NCBI GenBank assembly: GCA_938048185.1 | Contig: CALIVT010000004.1 | Span: 1 to 64,000, forward strand | Direction of reading: 5' to 3' | DNA length: 64,000 nucleotides | Source: an uncultured Arenicella sp. | Lineage (GTDB): Bacteria > Pseudomonadota > Gammaproteobacteria > Arenicellales > Arenicellaceae | Shown: in pieces, positions 26,796-35,507 of the stretch | How the letters are laid out: every line of letters starts with the position of its first letter | Numbering within the stretch: position 1 is the first letter of the stretch | Notes under the pieces: model-generated | What the model was told of the DNA's origin: nothing | Databases searched by the model: none | What the model saw: only the letters and a program-made list of their open reading frames with translations | Position numbers and translations under genes: made by a program

Positions 26796-27905
26796 ATGGT
26801 TCCTATCGTTAACCATAAGTACAAATATATTTTGTTGTATTCTGCGAAAGCAGGGTGCACGTCGTTAAGGTCTTTGTATCTCGATGTTCATCGAGACGAG
26901 CTTGACGAGAGTCAGCTTAGCGCTTTGAAAAAGTACCATAACGTTAATGAGGTTCAGCCTTACGTTGTTGGCGACGACTATTCGGATTATTTTACGTACT
27001 TAATCACGCGCAACCCTTATTCTCGGGTGGTTAGTGCATTCTTAGATCAGTACGTATTTTTACGTAATTCTGGTGTTGAGCGGATGCTAAACGAGTTTGC
27101 CCCCGGTGGCAGTGAGCGCGAGCCACAAAACTTTTTGGAGTTTCTCGAATATCTAAAAACGATTCCAGACGAAAAGCGCGATTCGCATTTTCAAACACAA
27201 ACCTTCACTGAGTTTGCTGATTGTATTGTTACCCCCGCAAGTGTTCGCTATAGATTTGCTGGCTTAAAGCATACACACGCTTTTGGTATTAAATACGTCG
27301 GCGATATTTCCAAATTTGATAAACATACTAAAAAGGTCTTTAAACGTATCTTTAAAAGAGATAAAGCGAAACTTGAATTTTCATTATCGAAATTAGCGAA
27401 AATTCAAAAGCGTAACTCATCATTCTACGGCCGGGAAAATTACGATAATGCCGCGATGCTCAGCTTGGACGAACTAGACGCAATGACGTTCGCGCCAAAG
27501 CCGCAGGATTTTTATACAGATCAAAGAGTCGTCGAGCTTGTAAATGAAATTTATCAAGATGACTTTAAATGGTTTAACTACGCATTCGGAGATATCCCGA
27601 CGAAGTCGGCCTCGAAAGAGATTGAACTTATTCCTGATGATTTTGATTGGGAGATGTACATTCGCTTAAGCCCAGACCTCCCCACCGCGGAGGTTCGCAA
27701 TGAACGCTCAACCGTACGTCATTATTTGGAGTTCGGGCGTTTCGAATCAATTCCGCGTGCCTACAAAATAGAGGCTCCAGACGGCTTCGATTGGCAAAAC
27801 TATCTAAATCTTTATGCTGACCTTCCAGCAGCGGGCATTGTTTCTGAAGAAGCCGCTATCGAACACTATATTAGTTACGGTATCCGCGAAGGCCGTGTCC
27901 TGTAA
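26796..27905 (+). CDS. Sulfotransferase-like protein with C-terminal repeats
   Basis: A 369-residue protein starting one base after the moaA stop. Its N-terminal 265 residues look like a carbohydrate sulfotransferase (Sulfotransfer_2 type): a 5'-phosphosulfate loop YSAKAGCTSLRS (about residues 15-26) and the 3'-phosphate motif RNPYSRVVSAF (72-82), both PAPS-binding. The C-terminus holds two copies of a roughly 45-residue repeat (about 280-327 and 328-369) of the form PD-FDW-x-Y-L/I, DLP, HY, G-R/I-x-E. Similar units occur at the ends of some bacterial glycosyltransferases. The target is unknown; co-transcription with Moco genes is positional only. Confidence 0.8.
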   Translation: MVPIVNHKYKYILLYSAKAGCTSLRSLYLDVHRDELDESQLSALKKYHNVNEVQPYVVGDDYSDYFTYLITRNPYSRVVSAFLDQYVFLRNSGVERMLNEFAPGGSEREPQNFLEFLEYLKTIPDEKRDSHFQTQTFTEFADCIVTPASVRYRFAGLKHTHAFGIKYVGDISKFDKHTKKVFKRIFKRDKAKLEFSLSKLAKIQKRNSSFYGRENYDNAAMLSLDELDAMTFAPKPQDFYTDQRVVELVNEIYQDDFKWFNYAFGDIPTKSASKEIELIPDDFDWEMYIRLSPDLPTAEVRNERSTVRHYLEFGRFESIPRAYKIEAPDGFDWQNYLNLYADLPAAGIVSEEAAIEHYISYGIREGRVL

Positions 27906-27943
27906 TAGGTATTCCGTGCTCACGATTTAATTAGGAGAAAGTC

Positions 27944-28420
27944 ATGTCTATTTACCAATTCAGTGCGACTAATATTAAGGGGCAAGACATCCGTTTGTCT
28001 GAATACGACGGCAAGGTGATGTTGATTGTGAATACTGCCAGTAAGTGCGGTTTCACGCCTCAGTTTGAAGGGCTAGAAGGTCTATATAAAGAGCTAGCGC
28101 CTAAAGGCTTGGCTATTTTAGGATTTCCTTGCAACCAATTTGGCAGCCAAGATCCTGGCGCAAACGGTCAAATTGAAGAATTTTGCCAACTAAACTATGG
28201 AGTGTCTTTTCCAATGTTTTCTAAGGTTGACGTGAATGGCAGTAACGCACACCCACTGTACGCTTACTTGAAAAACGAAGCGCGAGGGTTACTAGGTTCG
28301 AAAACTATTAAATGGAATTTCACTAAATTTTTGGTCGGTCGCGATGGTGAGGTCGTTAAGCGCTATGCTTCAACCGATAAGCCCGAAGCCATAAAAGCCG
28401 ATATTGAACAGTTGCTTTAG
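27944..28420 (+). CDS. Glutathione peroxidase (Cys type)
   Basis: A 158-residue thiol peroxidase that reduces hydrogen or lipid peroxides, in practice often using thioredoxin in bacteria. The catalytic segment NTASKCGFTPQ has Cys35 rather than selenocysteine, and the Gln (FPCNQFG) and Trp (KWNFTKF) of the catalytic tetrad are present. No signal peptide. An AGGAGA ribosome-binding site lies 8 bases upstream. The antiporter gene follows after 3 bases. Confidence 0.94.
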   Translation: MSIYQFSATNIKGQDIRLSEYDGKVMLIVNTASKCGFTPQFEGLEGLYKELAPKGLAILGFPCNQFGSQDPGANGQIEEFCQLNYGVSFPMFSKVDVNGSNAHPLYAYLKNEARGLLGSKTIKWNFTKFLVGRDGEVVKRYASTDKPEAIKADIEQLL

Positions 28421-28423
28421 ACG

Positions 28424-29662
28424 ATGAACAGCATAATCGATGTCGCAGCTATCTTAATCAGTGCCTCCGCGCTGTTTGCCTATGTAAACCATCGTTTCGT
28501 CGGTTTACCGACCACCATCGGTGTGATGGTCATCGCGATGCTTGTCTCCGTACTCGCCTATCTATTAAGCTTGCTCGGGTTTGGCGATTTTCATGCACAC
28601 GCGACGCGTTTACTTGGTGGCATCGATTTTAATAAAACCTTACTGCACGGCATGTTGAGCTTTCTATTGTTCGCCGGCGCCTTGCATGTGAATCTAAACG
28701 ATCTCCGTAAACAGAAGTGGATCATCTTTAGCTTGGCAACGTTTGGTGTTTGTCTTTCAACTTTTTTGGTCGGCACCATTACGTATTATTTGTTGGACTT
28801 ACTGAATTGCCACTTACCCTATATTTACTGTCTTTTATTTGGCGCGTTGATCTCGCCAACTGACCCCATTGCGGTGATGGCGACGGTCAAACGTTTGGGC
28901 GTTAGTAAAGAGCTAGAGACGACCATCGCCGGCGAATCCTTATTTAACGATGGTGTTGGGGTTGTGGTGTTTATGGTGCTGCTAATGGTTTTGCAAAGCA
29001 CCCAGCAGGTTGACGCCGCCTACGTTGCGCTGATCTTCGCTGAAGAGGCGATTGGCGGCATAGTCTTTGGCTTGGTACTCGGCGGCCTTGGTTACTATTT
29101 ACTCAAAACCATTGATAACTACAAAGTCGAAGTGTTAATCACGCTAGCACTAGTGATGGGCGGGTACGCGCTTGCAATGTATTTGCACACATCCGGGCCA
29201 ATCGCGGTGGTGGTGGCAGGGCTATTGACTGGCAGCGTGTTGCGACAGCACGCTATGTCAGACCGAACTCGTCAAAGTGTGGATGATTTTTGGGAATTAA
29301 TAGACGAAATTTTAAACGTTATTCTGTTTGCCTTAATCGGGTTGGAAATTTTAATCATTCCATTTGATTCCCAATGGTTTGTTGCAGGCATATTGCTCAT
29401 TATCGTGGTTATTTCGGTGCGCGTCGTGAGCGTGGGAGTGCCAATACGTGTAATCGGGTTAAAGAGAAAGGTCGCTCCGCATCTGGTGAAAATTCTTACT
29501 TGGGGCGGTTTACGCGGCGGCATTTCGGTTGCGCTCGCGTTAAGTCTGCCGCCTGGGGACGCGCGTGACTTGGTGTTGTTCTTAACCTACATCATTGTCG
29601 TGTTTTCGATTGTGGTGCAGGGTATGACCCTTGGGCTGTTTATCAAAAAATTGACCGCGTGA
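28424..29662 (+). CDS. Na+/H+ antiporter, CPA1 (NhaP) type
   Basis: A 412-residue inner-membrane cation:proton antiporter with about twelve membrane segments. The CPA1 ion-binding motifs SPTDPIAVMA and GESLFNDGVGVVVF are intact, followed by the GGLRGGISVALAL motif. It exports Na+ (or K+) in exchange for protons. There is no long cytoplasmic tail. It is co-transcribed with the peroxidase and convergent with the cupin gene. Confidence 0.9.
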   Translation: MNSIIDVAAILISASALFAYVNHRFVGLPTTIGVMVIAMLVSVLAYLLSLLGFGDFHAHATRLLGGIDFNKTLLHGMLSFLLFAGALHVNLNDLRKQKWIIFSLATFGVCLSTFLVGTITYYLLDLLNCHLPYIYCLLFGALISPTDPIAVMATVKRLGVSKELETTIAGESLFNDGVGVVVFMVLLMVLQSTQQVDAAYVALIFAEEAIGGIVFGLVLGGLGYYLLKTIDNYKVEVLITLALVMGGYALAMYLHTSGPIAVVVAGLLTGSVLRQHAMSDRTRQSVDDFWELIDEILNVILFALIGLEILIIPFDSQWFVAGILLIIVVISVRVVSVGVPIRVIGLKRKVAPHLVKILTWGGLRGGISVALALSLPPGDARDLVLFLTYIIVVFSIVVQGMTLGLFIKKLTA

Positions 29663-29689
29663 CGGGATGTCAAGTGTAGACGCGAATGT

Positions 29690-30751
29690 CTAAGCGGCTC
29701 TGATTGCGAATGACAACGCTTGGCCCACCTCATCGCCAATGCAAAAAACTGAATGCCAGCAACATGCCTCCTCTGTAGCCTGTGGCAGTAACAATACGTC
29801 TCCCGCCGTTAGGGTTTGGCTGTGGCCTCTTGCGATTAGAAATTGCACAAAGTCTTTGGTTTCATTAATTAAGTGTATTAATGTGCCGTTGCTAAAAGAA
29901 CCGAGTTGTTCAGCTAAGTAAACACGGTCACAGAGTAGGTCGCTCATTTCCGATCGCATCTCCAATGTCATTGAGTCGGGCCAAGGGTGGGTTTTCGAAA
30001 ATGCGATAATTTCGTCAACCAGCTCCCGCTTAGGTAACGCTAACCAAAAGGTCTTGCCGCTTAATTGCGCGAATACTACGCCCGCGTGTCCACGCTCTAA
30101 GTCGTGATGCAGATACGCACCGCCATTCGGTGCGTTAAAGTAGATAATGCGTTCTACGAACTTCGCGCCTCGATCACCTAGAAGGTGGCGCAGCGTCTTT
30201 TGTAAGTCTGTGTTTTGAGTAATGACACTCGACTCGGGGAATACCGCGTCGGTAAGTTCTGCAGCCAGTTGTTGTCGATGCGGGTCGGCGGCAACGTCTT
30301 GTTGCTGGTCGATGCCGAATGAGAATCGAAAACGAAGCGACGCATCATCATCATGAAATGAAAGCCACGAGGCTTTCATCCAAAGATCCTCGGCGACAAT
30401 GTTGTCACCTTCCACAACATCAAATACCACCATTTCGATTTCTTGATCATCACCTTCGTTAAACGTGCTTCCGAGCGACTGAAACTTTGGTTCCAAGCGT
30501 TCGAGGTACGGGCTTTGCGCGAGCACGCCATCGCAGTCGCGCTCTTCGTAAAGGGCGGACACCAGTCTTTCTGAGACGTTAAGCTGCGATTTAATGCTGG
30601 CCAAGCTGTCGGCAAATTGAGCACCGAGCAATATTGATTTACCGCAGCCCCAACGCGCATCGATGTGCTCAATTGAAAGCTCGTTCGTGGAGGGCTTTGG
30701 GGCGTCTCGAGTGTCACCCAAATCGAAACCGCGTCGTCGAAGGTTGTTCAT
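29690..30751 (-). CDS. JmjC/cupin-like putative Fe(II) oxygenase
   Basis: A 353-residue cytoplasmic protein with a possible facial triad: His215 and Asp217 in AYLHHDLERGHAG, and His333 in CCWHSVF after a turn LTAGDVLLLPQ. The spacing and the GKTFWLALP strand resemble cupin_8/JmjC-type 2-oxoglutarate oxygenases, which hydroxylate proteins or small molecules. The first 190 residues do not resemble anything I know. It stands alone, convergent with the antiporter. The enzymatic assignment is inference from motif spacing. Confidence 0.6.
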   Translation of the reverse strand: MNNLRRRGFDLGDTRDAPKPSTNELSIEHIDARWGCGKSILLGAQFADSLASIKSQLNVSERLVSALYEERDCDGVLAQSPYLERLEPKFQSLGSTFNEGDDQEIEMVVFDVVEGDNIVAEDLWMKASWLSFHDDDASLRFRFSFGIDQQQDVAADPHRQQLAAELTDAVFPESSVITQNTDLQKTLRHLLGDRGAKFVERIIYFNAPNGGAYLHHDLERGHAGVVFAQLSGKTFWLALPKRELVDEIIAFSKTHPWPDSMTLEMRSEMSDLLCDRVYLAEQLGSFSNGTLIHLINETKDFVQFLIARGHSQTLTAGDVLLLPQATEEACCWHSVFCIGDEVGQALSFAIRAA

Positions 30752-30922
30752 GAGCTTATTTGTAAGGGGTTACCAGATTTAACAATAGTTTGCATTGTGA
30801 GCTCTAAGATAGGTTACTCTAGTACATGTCCATGTGGCGATGTCATATCTTGCAATCGTATTTTTCACTGATTTCAAGAGTATCCAGCAACGTAGTGAAC
30901 GTTGATCTCCGGGGGGAGAGTA

Positions 30923-30948
30923 ACTGGGGCGTCTTTTTGCGCCCCAGT
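30923..30948. other. Hairpin downstream of the ETF-QO gene
   Basis: The 9-bp stem ACTGGGGCG/CGCCCCAGT (30923-30931, 30940-30948) lies 26 bases after the stop codon of the ETF-QO gene on the minus strand. It has no T run after it, but its position suggests a 3'-end structure or weak terminator. Confidence 0.5.
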
Positions 30949-30973
30949 GGTAATGAATGTGTTTGCTAGCACA

Positions 30974-32629
30974 CTACATGTTTGAGTAGCTCGGTCCCCC
31001 ACCTCCTTCCGGTGAAATCCAAACAATATTTTGGGTCGGGTCTTTGATGTCACAGGTTTTGCAATGGATGCAGTTCTGCCCATTGATTTGTAACGCCGGT
31101 TTACCCTCATCCTCACCAACGATTTCGTAGACACCTGCTGGACAATATCGCGTTTCAGGTGAGTCGAAGTCCTTGTAATTAACATCAATTGCGACACTTT
31201 TATCTTTGAGTGTTAAGTGACAAAAAATATCTTCCTCGTGGTAGGTATTCGATAAGAACACCGAAGATGGCTTATCAAAACTTAATACGCCATCAGGTTT
31301 AGGGTAGACAGGTTTTTCGCATTCGGCCGCTTTTTTTAGTTGCGCGTGATCAGCGTGATTATCGCGAATGGTTGGCAATATACCGCCCAATATTTGGTCG
31401 ATGTAGCTATATATACCACCAGCCCACGCGCCAAATTTATGCAGAGCAGGGGCAAATGACCGCGTTTTCTTAAGCTCTTTACCGGCCCAAGACTCACGAA
31501 ACGCTTGATCAAATTGATCGAGGGTCTGCCCACCTTCTTTGCCCGCTGAAAGGTGTTCGAACAGCACCTCGGCGGCAACCATGCCGGACTTCATCGCGGT
31601 GTGCGTCCCTTTGATTTTAGCCGAGTTCATGGTGCCGACATCACAGCCAACTAATAGACCACCAGGAAAGCTCATTTTTCCTAGCGAATTCCAACCGCCT
31701 TTGGTTAGCGCACGCGCGCCGTAGCCCAAGCGTTTGCCACCTTCTAAGGTCTTAGCAAAGGCCGGATGATGTTTCATGCGTTGAAATTCATCGAAAGGGC
31801 TAATGTTCGGATTACGGTAGTTAAGGTCAATAATCAGCCCCATCGTGACCATGTTATCGCCCAAGTGATATAAGAAACTGCCGCCGGTCATTCCTTCAGA
31901 CAGCGGCCAGCCTGAACCATGTACCACAAGACCCGGTTCATGGTTTTCAGGTTTTATTTCCCATAGTTCTTTGAAACCAATGCCATAATGTTGGGCGTCA
32001 GCATCGGCATTTAGGTCGAACTTCGCCATCAATTCTTTACCCAATTGGCCGCGACAACCTTCCGCAAAAACGGTGTATTTAGCATGCAGTTCCATGCCCG
32101 GTTCGAAACTCGGTTTGTGCGTACCTTCCGGGTCAACGCCATTGTTGGGTGTGGCGACTCCTTTGACGCTGCCGTCCTCGTTGTAGACGATTTCAGCACC
32201 AGCGAAGCCAGGGTATATCTCTATGCCCAGCGCCTCGGCTTGCTCGCCCAACCAGCGAATAACGTTAGAGAGGCTCACAATATAGTTGCCTTTATTGTGC
32301 ATGGCCGGTGGAATCATAAAGCCAGGAAACTTAATCGAACCTTTTTCGTTGAACATATGCATTTCGTCACGTTTGACTGCTTGCTTGAGCGGTGCGCCTA
32401 ATTCTTCCCAATTTGGAAACAGCTCGTTCATTGCCGTTGGTTCAATCACTGCGCCGGATAATATGTGCGCACCGACTTCGGCGCTTTTTTCTAGCAAGCA
32501 AATGCTAATTTCTTGACCTTTTTCATCGGCAAGCTGTTTTAGTTTAATGGCGGTTGACATGCCAGCGGGGCCACCGCCAACAATGACAACGTCATACTCC
32601 ATGCTCTCACGTTGAATCGCTTCGCTCAT
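30974..32629 (-). CDS. Electron transfer flavoprotein-ubiquinone oxidoreductase
   Basis: A 551-residue inner-membrane-associated enzyme that takes electrons from ETF to ubiquinone, linking acyl-CoA dehydrogenases to the respiratory chain. It has the FAD motif VVIVGGGPAGMSTAIKL at about residues 14-30, the GWPLSEGMTGGSFLYHL quinone/FAD region and a C-terminal 4Fe-4S motif (YCPAGVYE, then NCIHCKTCDIKDPTQNI). Length matches the family (about 550). It is near, but not in one operon with, etfB-etfA; a GntR gene lies just upstream on the same strand. Confidence 0.96.
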   Translation of the reverse strand: MSEAIQRESMEYDVVIVGGGPAGMSTAIKLKQLADEKGQEISICLLEKSAEVGAHILSGAVIEPTAMNELFPNWEELGAPLKQAVKRDEMHMFNEKGSIKFPGFMIPPAMHNKGNYIVSLSNVIRWLGEQAEALGIEIYPGFAGAEIVYNEDGSVKGVATPNNGVDPEGTHKPSFEPGMELHAKYTVFAEGCRGQLGKELMAKFDLNADADAQHYGIGFKELWEIKPENHEPGLVVHGSGWPLSEGMTGGSFLYHLGDNMVTMGLIIDLNYRNPNISPFDEFQRMKHHPAFAKTLEGGKRLGYGARALTKGGWNSLGKMSFPGGLLVGCDVGTMNSAKIKGTHTAMKSGMVAAEVLFEHLSAGKEGGQTLDQFDQAFRESWAGKELKKTRSFAPALHKFGAWAGGIYSYIDQILGGILPTIRDNHADHAQLKKAAECEKPVYPKPDGVLSFDKPSSVFLSNTYHEEDIFCHLTLKDKSVAIDVNYKDFDSPETRYCPAGVYEIVGEDEGKPALQINGQNCIHCKTCDIKDPTQNIVWISPEGGGGPSYSNM

Positions 32630-32670
32630 AATAGTCTCCAGTGCTGGAATTTAAATTAGGGATGTTAGTT

Positions 32671-33348
32671 TCAAGACATGCGCCGCTCAATTCGAGCCCG
32701 AGCATGCACAATATGTCGTCGCATTGTCACCTCGGCCAAGACCGGGTCACGTTGCTCGATCGCATAAACGATCTGTCGGTGTTCGACCAACGAATTAGTC
32801 GAGCTGGTATTCGCAAATTCATTTTGGTAGCGAAACATTTTTATTAAATTGTAAAGCTCGTGCAGTAAGGCGCGCTCTATGACTTTGTTCTTACTGCCCC
32901 GCACCACCATTTCATGAAACGCGTAATCGCTCTCAGCGGGTACAAAGGCGCCGGAGTTTTCCCGCATTTGCTTACTTTGTGCGTCGATCAATCGATGCAG
33001 CTCATCAATTTCAGGCGAGGTCATCTGTTCGGCAGCTAGCGCAACGGCTTTGCTTTCAAGGGCTTCACGAGCGTCGTAAATTTGCAAAATCAGCGCTTTA
33101 CTCAACATGACTACGCGCGCGCCTTGTTGCGGTACGTGTTGAATTAGATTCATGCCTTCTAAGCGCCGAATGGCCTCTCGTAATGGGCCGCGACTTACGT
33201 CCAACTTCTTAGCTAACTTGGTCTCACTTAACTTAGAGCCTTGGGCTATTTCACCGGTAATAATGGCATCTCGTAGTGTATCAGTCAGCTCGCCCCCTAA
33301 GGTGCTGCTGCTGTGGGTGACGCCGGATAACACTGCAAACTCGCTCAT
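32671..33348 (-). CDS. GntR-family regulator, FCD (FadR-like) subgroup
   Basis: A 225-residue regulator with a winged helix at about residues 20-80 (GSKLSETKLAKKLDVSRGPLREAIRRLE) and an all-helical FCD domain. The FCD metal/ligand residues are visible: Asp141 and His145 (ESDYAFHEM), a His in LVEHRQIV and another in MRRHIVHA. It lies between ETF-QO (41 bases downstream, same strand) and etfB (divergent), so it likely controls both in response to a carboxylate or acyl-CoA-like signal. Two near-identical palindromes lie in the divergent gap. Confidence 0.92.
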   Translation of the reverse strand: MSEFAVLSGVTHSSSTLGGELTDTLRDAIITGEIAQGSKLSETKLAKKLDVSRGPLREAIRRLEGMNLIQHVPQQGARVVMLSKALILQIYDAREALESKAVALAAEQMTSPEIDELHRLIDAQSKQMRENSGAFVPAESDYAFHEMVVRGSKNKVIERALLHELYNLIKMFRYQNEFANTSSTNSLVEHRQIVYAIEQRDPVLAEVTMRRHIVHARARIERRMS

Positions 33349-33378
33349 AGTGAAGAAAAATAGAGATTTTCGACAATA

Positions 33379-33450
33379 ATGTCAACATTTAAACTTGTAA
33401 TTCGCATTTGGTAAATAAATACGGCCCATGTTTGTTGAAAATGTCGACAT
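33379..33450. promoter_or_regulatory. Two matching palindromes in the GntR/etfB gap
   Basis: ATGTCAACAT (33379-33388) and ATGTCGACAT (33441-33450) differ at one base. The second is a perfect 10-bp palindrome. They are 62 bases apart in the 234-bp gap between the GntR gene and etfB. FCD-type GntR proteins bind short TGT-n-ACA dyads, so these are candidate operators for autoregulation and control of etfBA. Experimental support is lacking. Confidence 0.55.
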
Positions 33451-33582
33451 ATTGTTGATATTAGGGTTTTTTTGACCTACACTCGTTTCCACTTGGTGTA
33501 GTCGGTGTTACCGCTGCCCTTGAACTTCAGCCGCTAATTCGATTTGCGGCTTTTTATCGAATCACTCTAGTTGGAGTATGTA

Positions 33583-34332
33583 ATGAAAGTTCTAGTTCCC
33601 GTAAAACGCGTGATTGATGCTTACGTTAGCATCCGCGTTAAGAGCGACGGCTCAGGTGTCGACACCGACAACGTAAAAATGAGTTTAAATCCATTTTGCG
33701 AGATTGCCCTTGAAGAAGCAATTCGCTTGAAAGAAGCCGGTACCGCGACGGAAGTGGTGTTGGTGAGCATCGGCTCGGCTGACATTGAAACGGTTATGCG
33801 TTCAGGTTTGGCGATGGGTGCTGACCGTGCTATTCGCGTTGATGCCGATAATGATATCGAGCCGCTGGCGATCGCCAAAATTTTGAAGCACATTGTTGAG
33901 AAAGAAGAGGCTGGTATGGTTATTACCGGTAAGCAGTCTATCGATGGTGATAACAATCAAACAGGCCAAATGTTGTCAGCCTTATTAGGTTGGCCGCAAG
34001 CGACGTTCGCGTCTGAAGTGGCGATTGACGGCGACAGTGCGAAAGTTACTCGCGAGGTTGACGGGGGTCTTGAAACCATTGCTATACCAATGCCAGCAGT
34101 GGTTACCACCGACTTGCGTTTAAATGAGCCACGCTACCCGACTTTGCCTAACATCATGAAGGCTAAGAAGAAGCCGTTAGACGTTATTGCGCTGGCTGAT
34201 ACTGGCGTAGATGCGGCTAAGCGCCAAACCGTCACCAACGTTAGCCCGCCTGAAGCGCGTTCGGCCGGGGTAATGGTTGGGTCTGTCACCGAATTGGTTG
34301 ACAAGCTTAAAAATGAAGCCAAAGTAATTTAG
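33583..34332 (+). CDS. etfB: Electron transfer flavoprotein beta subunit
   Basis: A 249-residue ETF beta subunit, which binds AMP and with EtfA shuttles electrons from acyl-CoA dehydrogenases to ETF-QO. It shows [15 protein letters not shown] at the start, GADRAIRV, the family signature around [26 protein letters not shown], and the recognition-loop region [21 protein letters not shown]. The ATG at 33583 fits the family N-terminus and follows a TTGGAG ribosome-binding site; an in-frame ATG at 33571 would add four residues and destroy that spacing. Confidence 0.96.
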   Translation: MKVLVPVKRVIDAYVSIRVKSDGSGVDTDNVKMSLNPFCEIALEEAIRLKEAGTATEVVLVSIGSADIETVMRSGLAMGADRAIRVDADNDIEPLAIAKILKHIVEKEEAGMVITGKQSIDGDNNQTGQMLSALLGWPQATFASEVAIDGDSAKVTREVDGGLETIAIPMPAVVTTDLRLNEPRYPTLPNIMKAKKKPLDVIALADTGVDAAKRQTVTNVSPPEARSAGVMVGSVTELVDKLKNEAKVI

Positions 34333-34348
34333 TGGAGCGATTTAAATC

Positions 34349-35275
34349 ATGAGTACATTAGTAATTGCACAACACGACAATGCAGAGCTTCATGCCTCTA
34401 CATTAAATACCGTCACTGCCGCTAGCCAAGTGGGTGGTGACGTTCACGTTCTAGTTGCCGGTAGTGGCGCTGGCGCAGTGGCGCAAGAAGCCGCTAACGT
34501 ATCTGGCGTTGCAAAAGTATTGCACGCTGACGCGGATCACTACAAAGACGGTGTCTCAGTAGAGATAGCGAATCTAGTTGTCAGCTTAGCCGCTGACTAC
34601 TCGCACATCATGGCGGGTTCGACTACCTCGGGTAAAGATATGTTGCCCCGGGTCGCGGCGTTGATTGATTCATCGCAAATTTCCGACATTATGGCGGTTG
34701 ATTCTGCTGACACGTTCAAGCGTCCAATTTACGCGGGCAATGCGATTGCCACGGTTCAAAGCTCAGATGCAACCAAAGTTCTCACGGTTCGTCCAACTGG
34801 TTTTGATGCGGCTGAGTTGAGCGGGTCGGCTGACGTGGCTGTGATCGAAGGGCCAGCGGCGAACGGAACTACGTCGGTAGTGGGTCGCGAACTGACGGTT
34901 TCTGAGCGTCCAGATCTCGGGGCGGCAGACATTGTTGTATCGGGTGGTCGAGGCGTTGGCAGTGCTGAGAACTTCAAAATCATTGAAAGTTTAGCCGACA
35001 AGCTGGGTGCCGCTGTCGGTGCATCACGCGCGGCGGTAGACGCGGGCTATATGCCAAATGATTATCAAGTAGGCCAGACGGGCAAGGTAGTTGCGCCAAA
35101 CTTGTATATCGCGGTTGGTATTTCCGGTGCGATTCAGCATTTAGCCGGTATGAAAGACTCGAAAGTGATCGTTGCGATCAATAAAGATGACGAAGCGCCC
35201 ATCTTCCAAGTCGCTGACTATGGTTTGGTTGCTGACCTGTTTGAAGCGGTACCTGAATTGGTTGATGCTTTATAG
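34349..35275 (+). CDS. etfA: Electron transfer flavoprotein alpha subunit
   Basis: A 308-residue ETF alpha subunit carrying the FAD. The C-terminal FAD domain has the classical motifs [61 protein letters not shown] and [28 protein letters not shown]. It begins 16 bases after etfB. A strong terminator at 35302-35337 ends the etfBA transcript. Confidence 0.97.
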   Translation: MSTLVIAQHDNAELHASTLNTVTAASQVGGDVHVLVAGSGAGAVAQEAANVSGVAKVLHADADHYKDGVSVEIANLVVSLAADYSHIMAGSTTSGKDMLPRVAALIDSSQISDIMAVDSADTFKRPIYAGNAIATVQSSDATKVLTVRPTGFDAAELSGSADVAVIEGPAANGTTSVVGRELTVSERPDLGAADIVVSGGRGVGSAENFKIIESLADKLGAAVGASRAAVDAGYMPNDYQVGQTGKVVAPNLYIAVGISGAIQHLAGMKDSKVIVAINKDDEAPIFQVADYGLVADLFEAVPELVDAL

Positions 35276-35301
35276 TCAGTCACTGGTTTTAGACGTCTTA
35301 A

Positions 35302-35337
35302 AGAGCCTCATAGCGCCAGTTATGAGGCTCTTTTTTT
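35302..35337 (+). terminator. Intrinsic terminator of etfBA
   Basis: An 11-bp stem AGAGCCTCATA (35302-35312) with TATGAGGCTCT (35321-35331) and an 8-base loop, followed by a run of T residues to 35337. It lies 26 bases after the etfA stop. Confidence 0.93.
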
Positions 35338-35374
35338 ACCTAGTACCAGGCATTTTCTCTATTTCCGAAGTTTA

Positions 35375-35403
35375 TTAAGTAACTGTGAGAAATTGGCTAT
35401 AAT
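35375..35403 (+). promoter_or_regulatory. Candidate promoter of the GAPDH gene
   Basis: A perfect -10 hexamer TATAAT lies at 35398-35403, 105 bases before the GAPDH start. A weak -35 (TTAAGT, 35375-35380) is 17 bases upstream. The transcript leader would contain a direct repeat GCGACTTTGCGACT and the palindrome TTTTGCAAAA at 35446-35455. Confidence 0.5.
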
Positions 35404-35507
35404 CAGCGTCCACGAAAAAACCGCCTTGCGACTTTGCGACTGGTCTTTTGCAAAACCGCCAAGGCAAATTATCAACACGTCTTATTTAGTCTAGAGAGAG
35501 GCAATTT

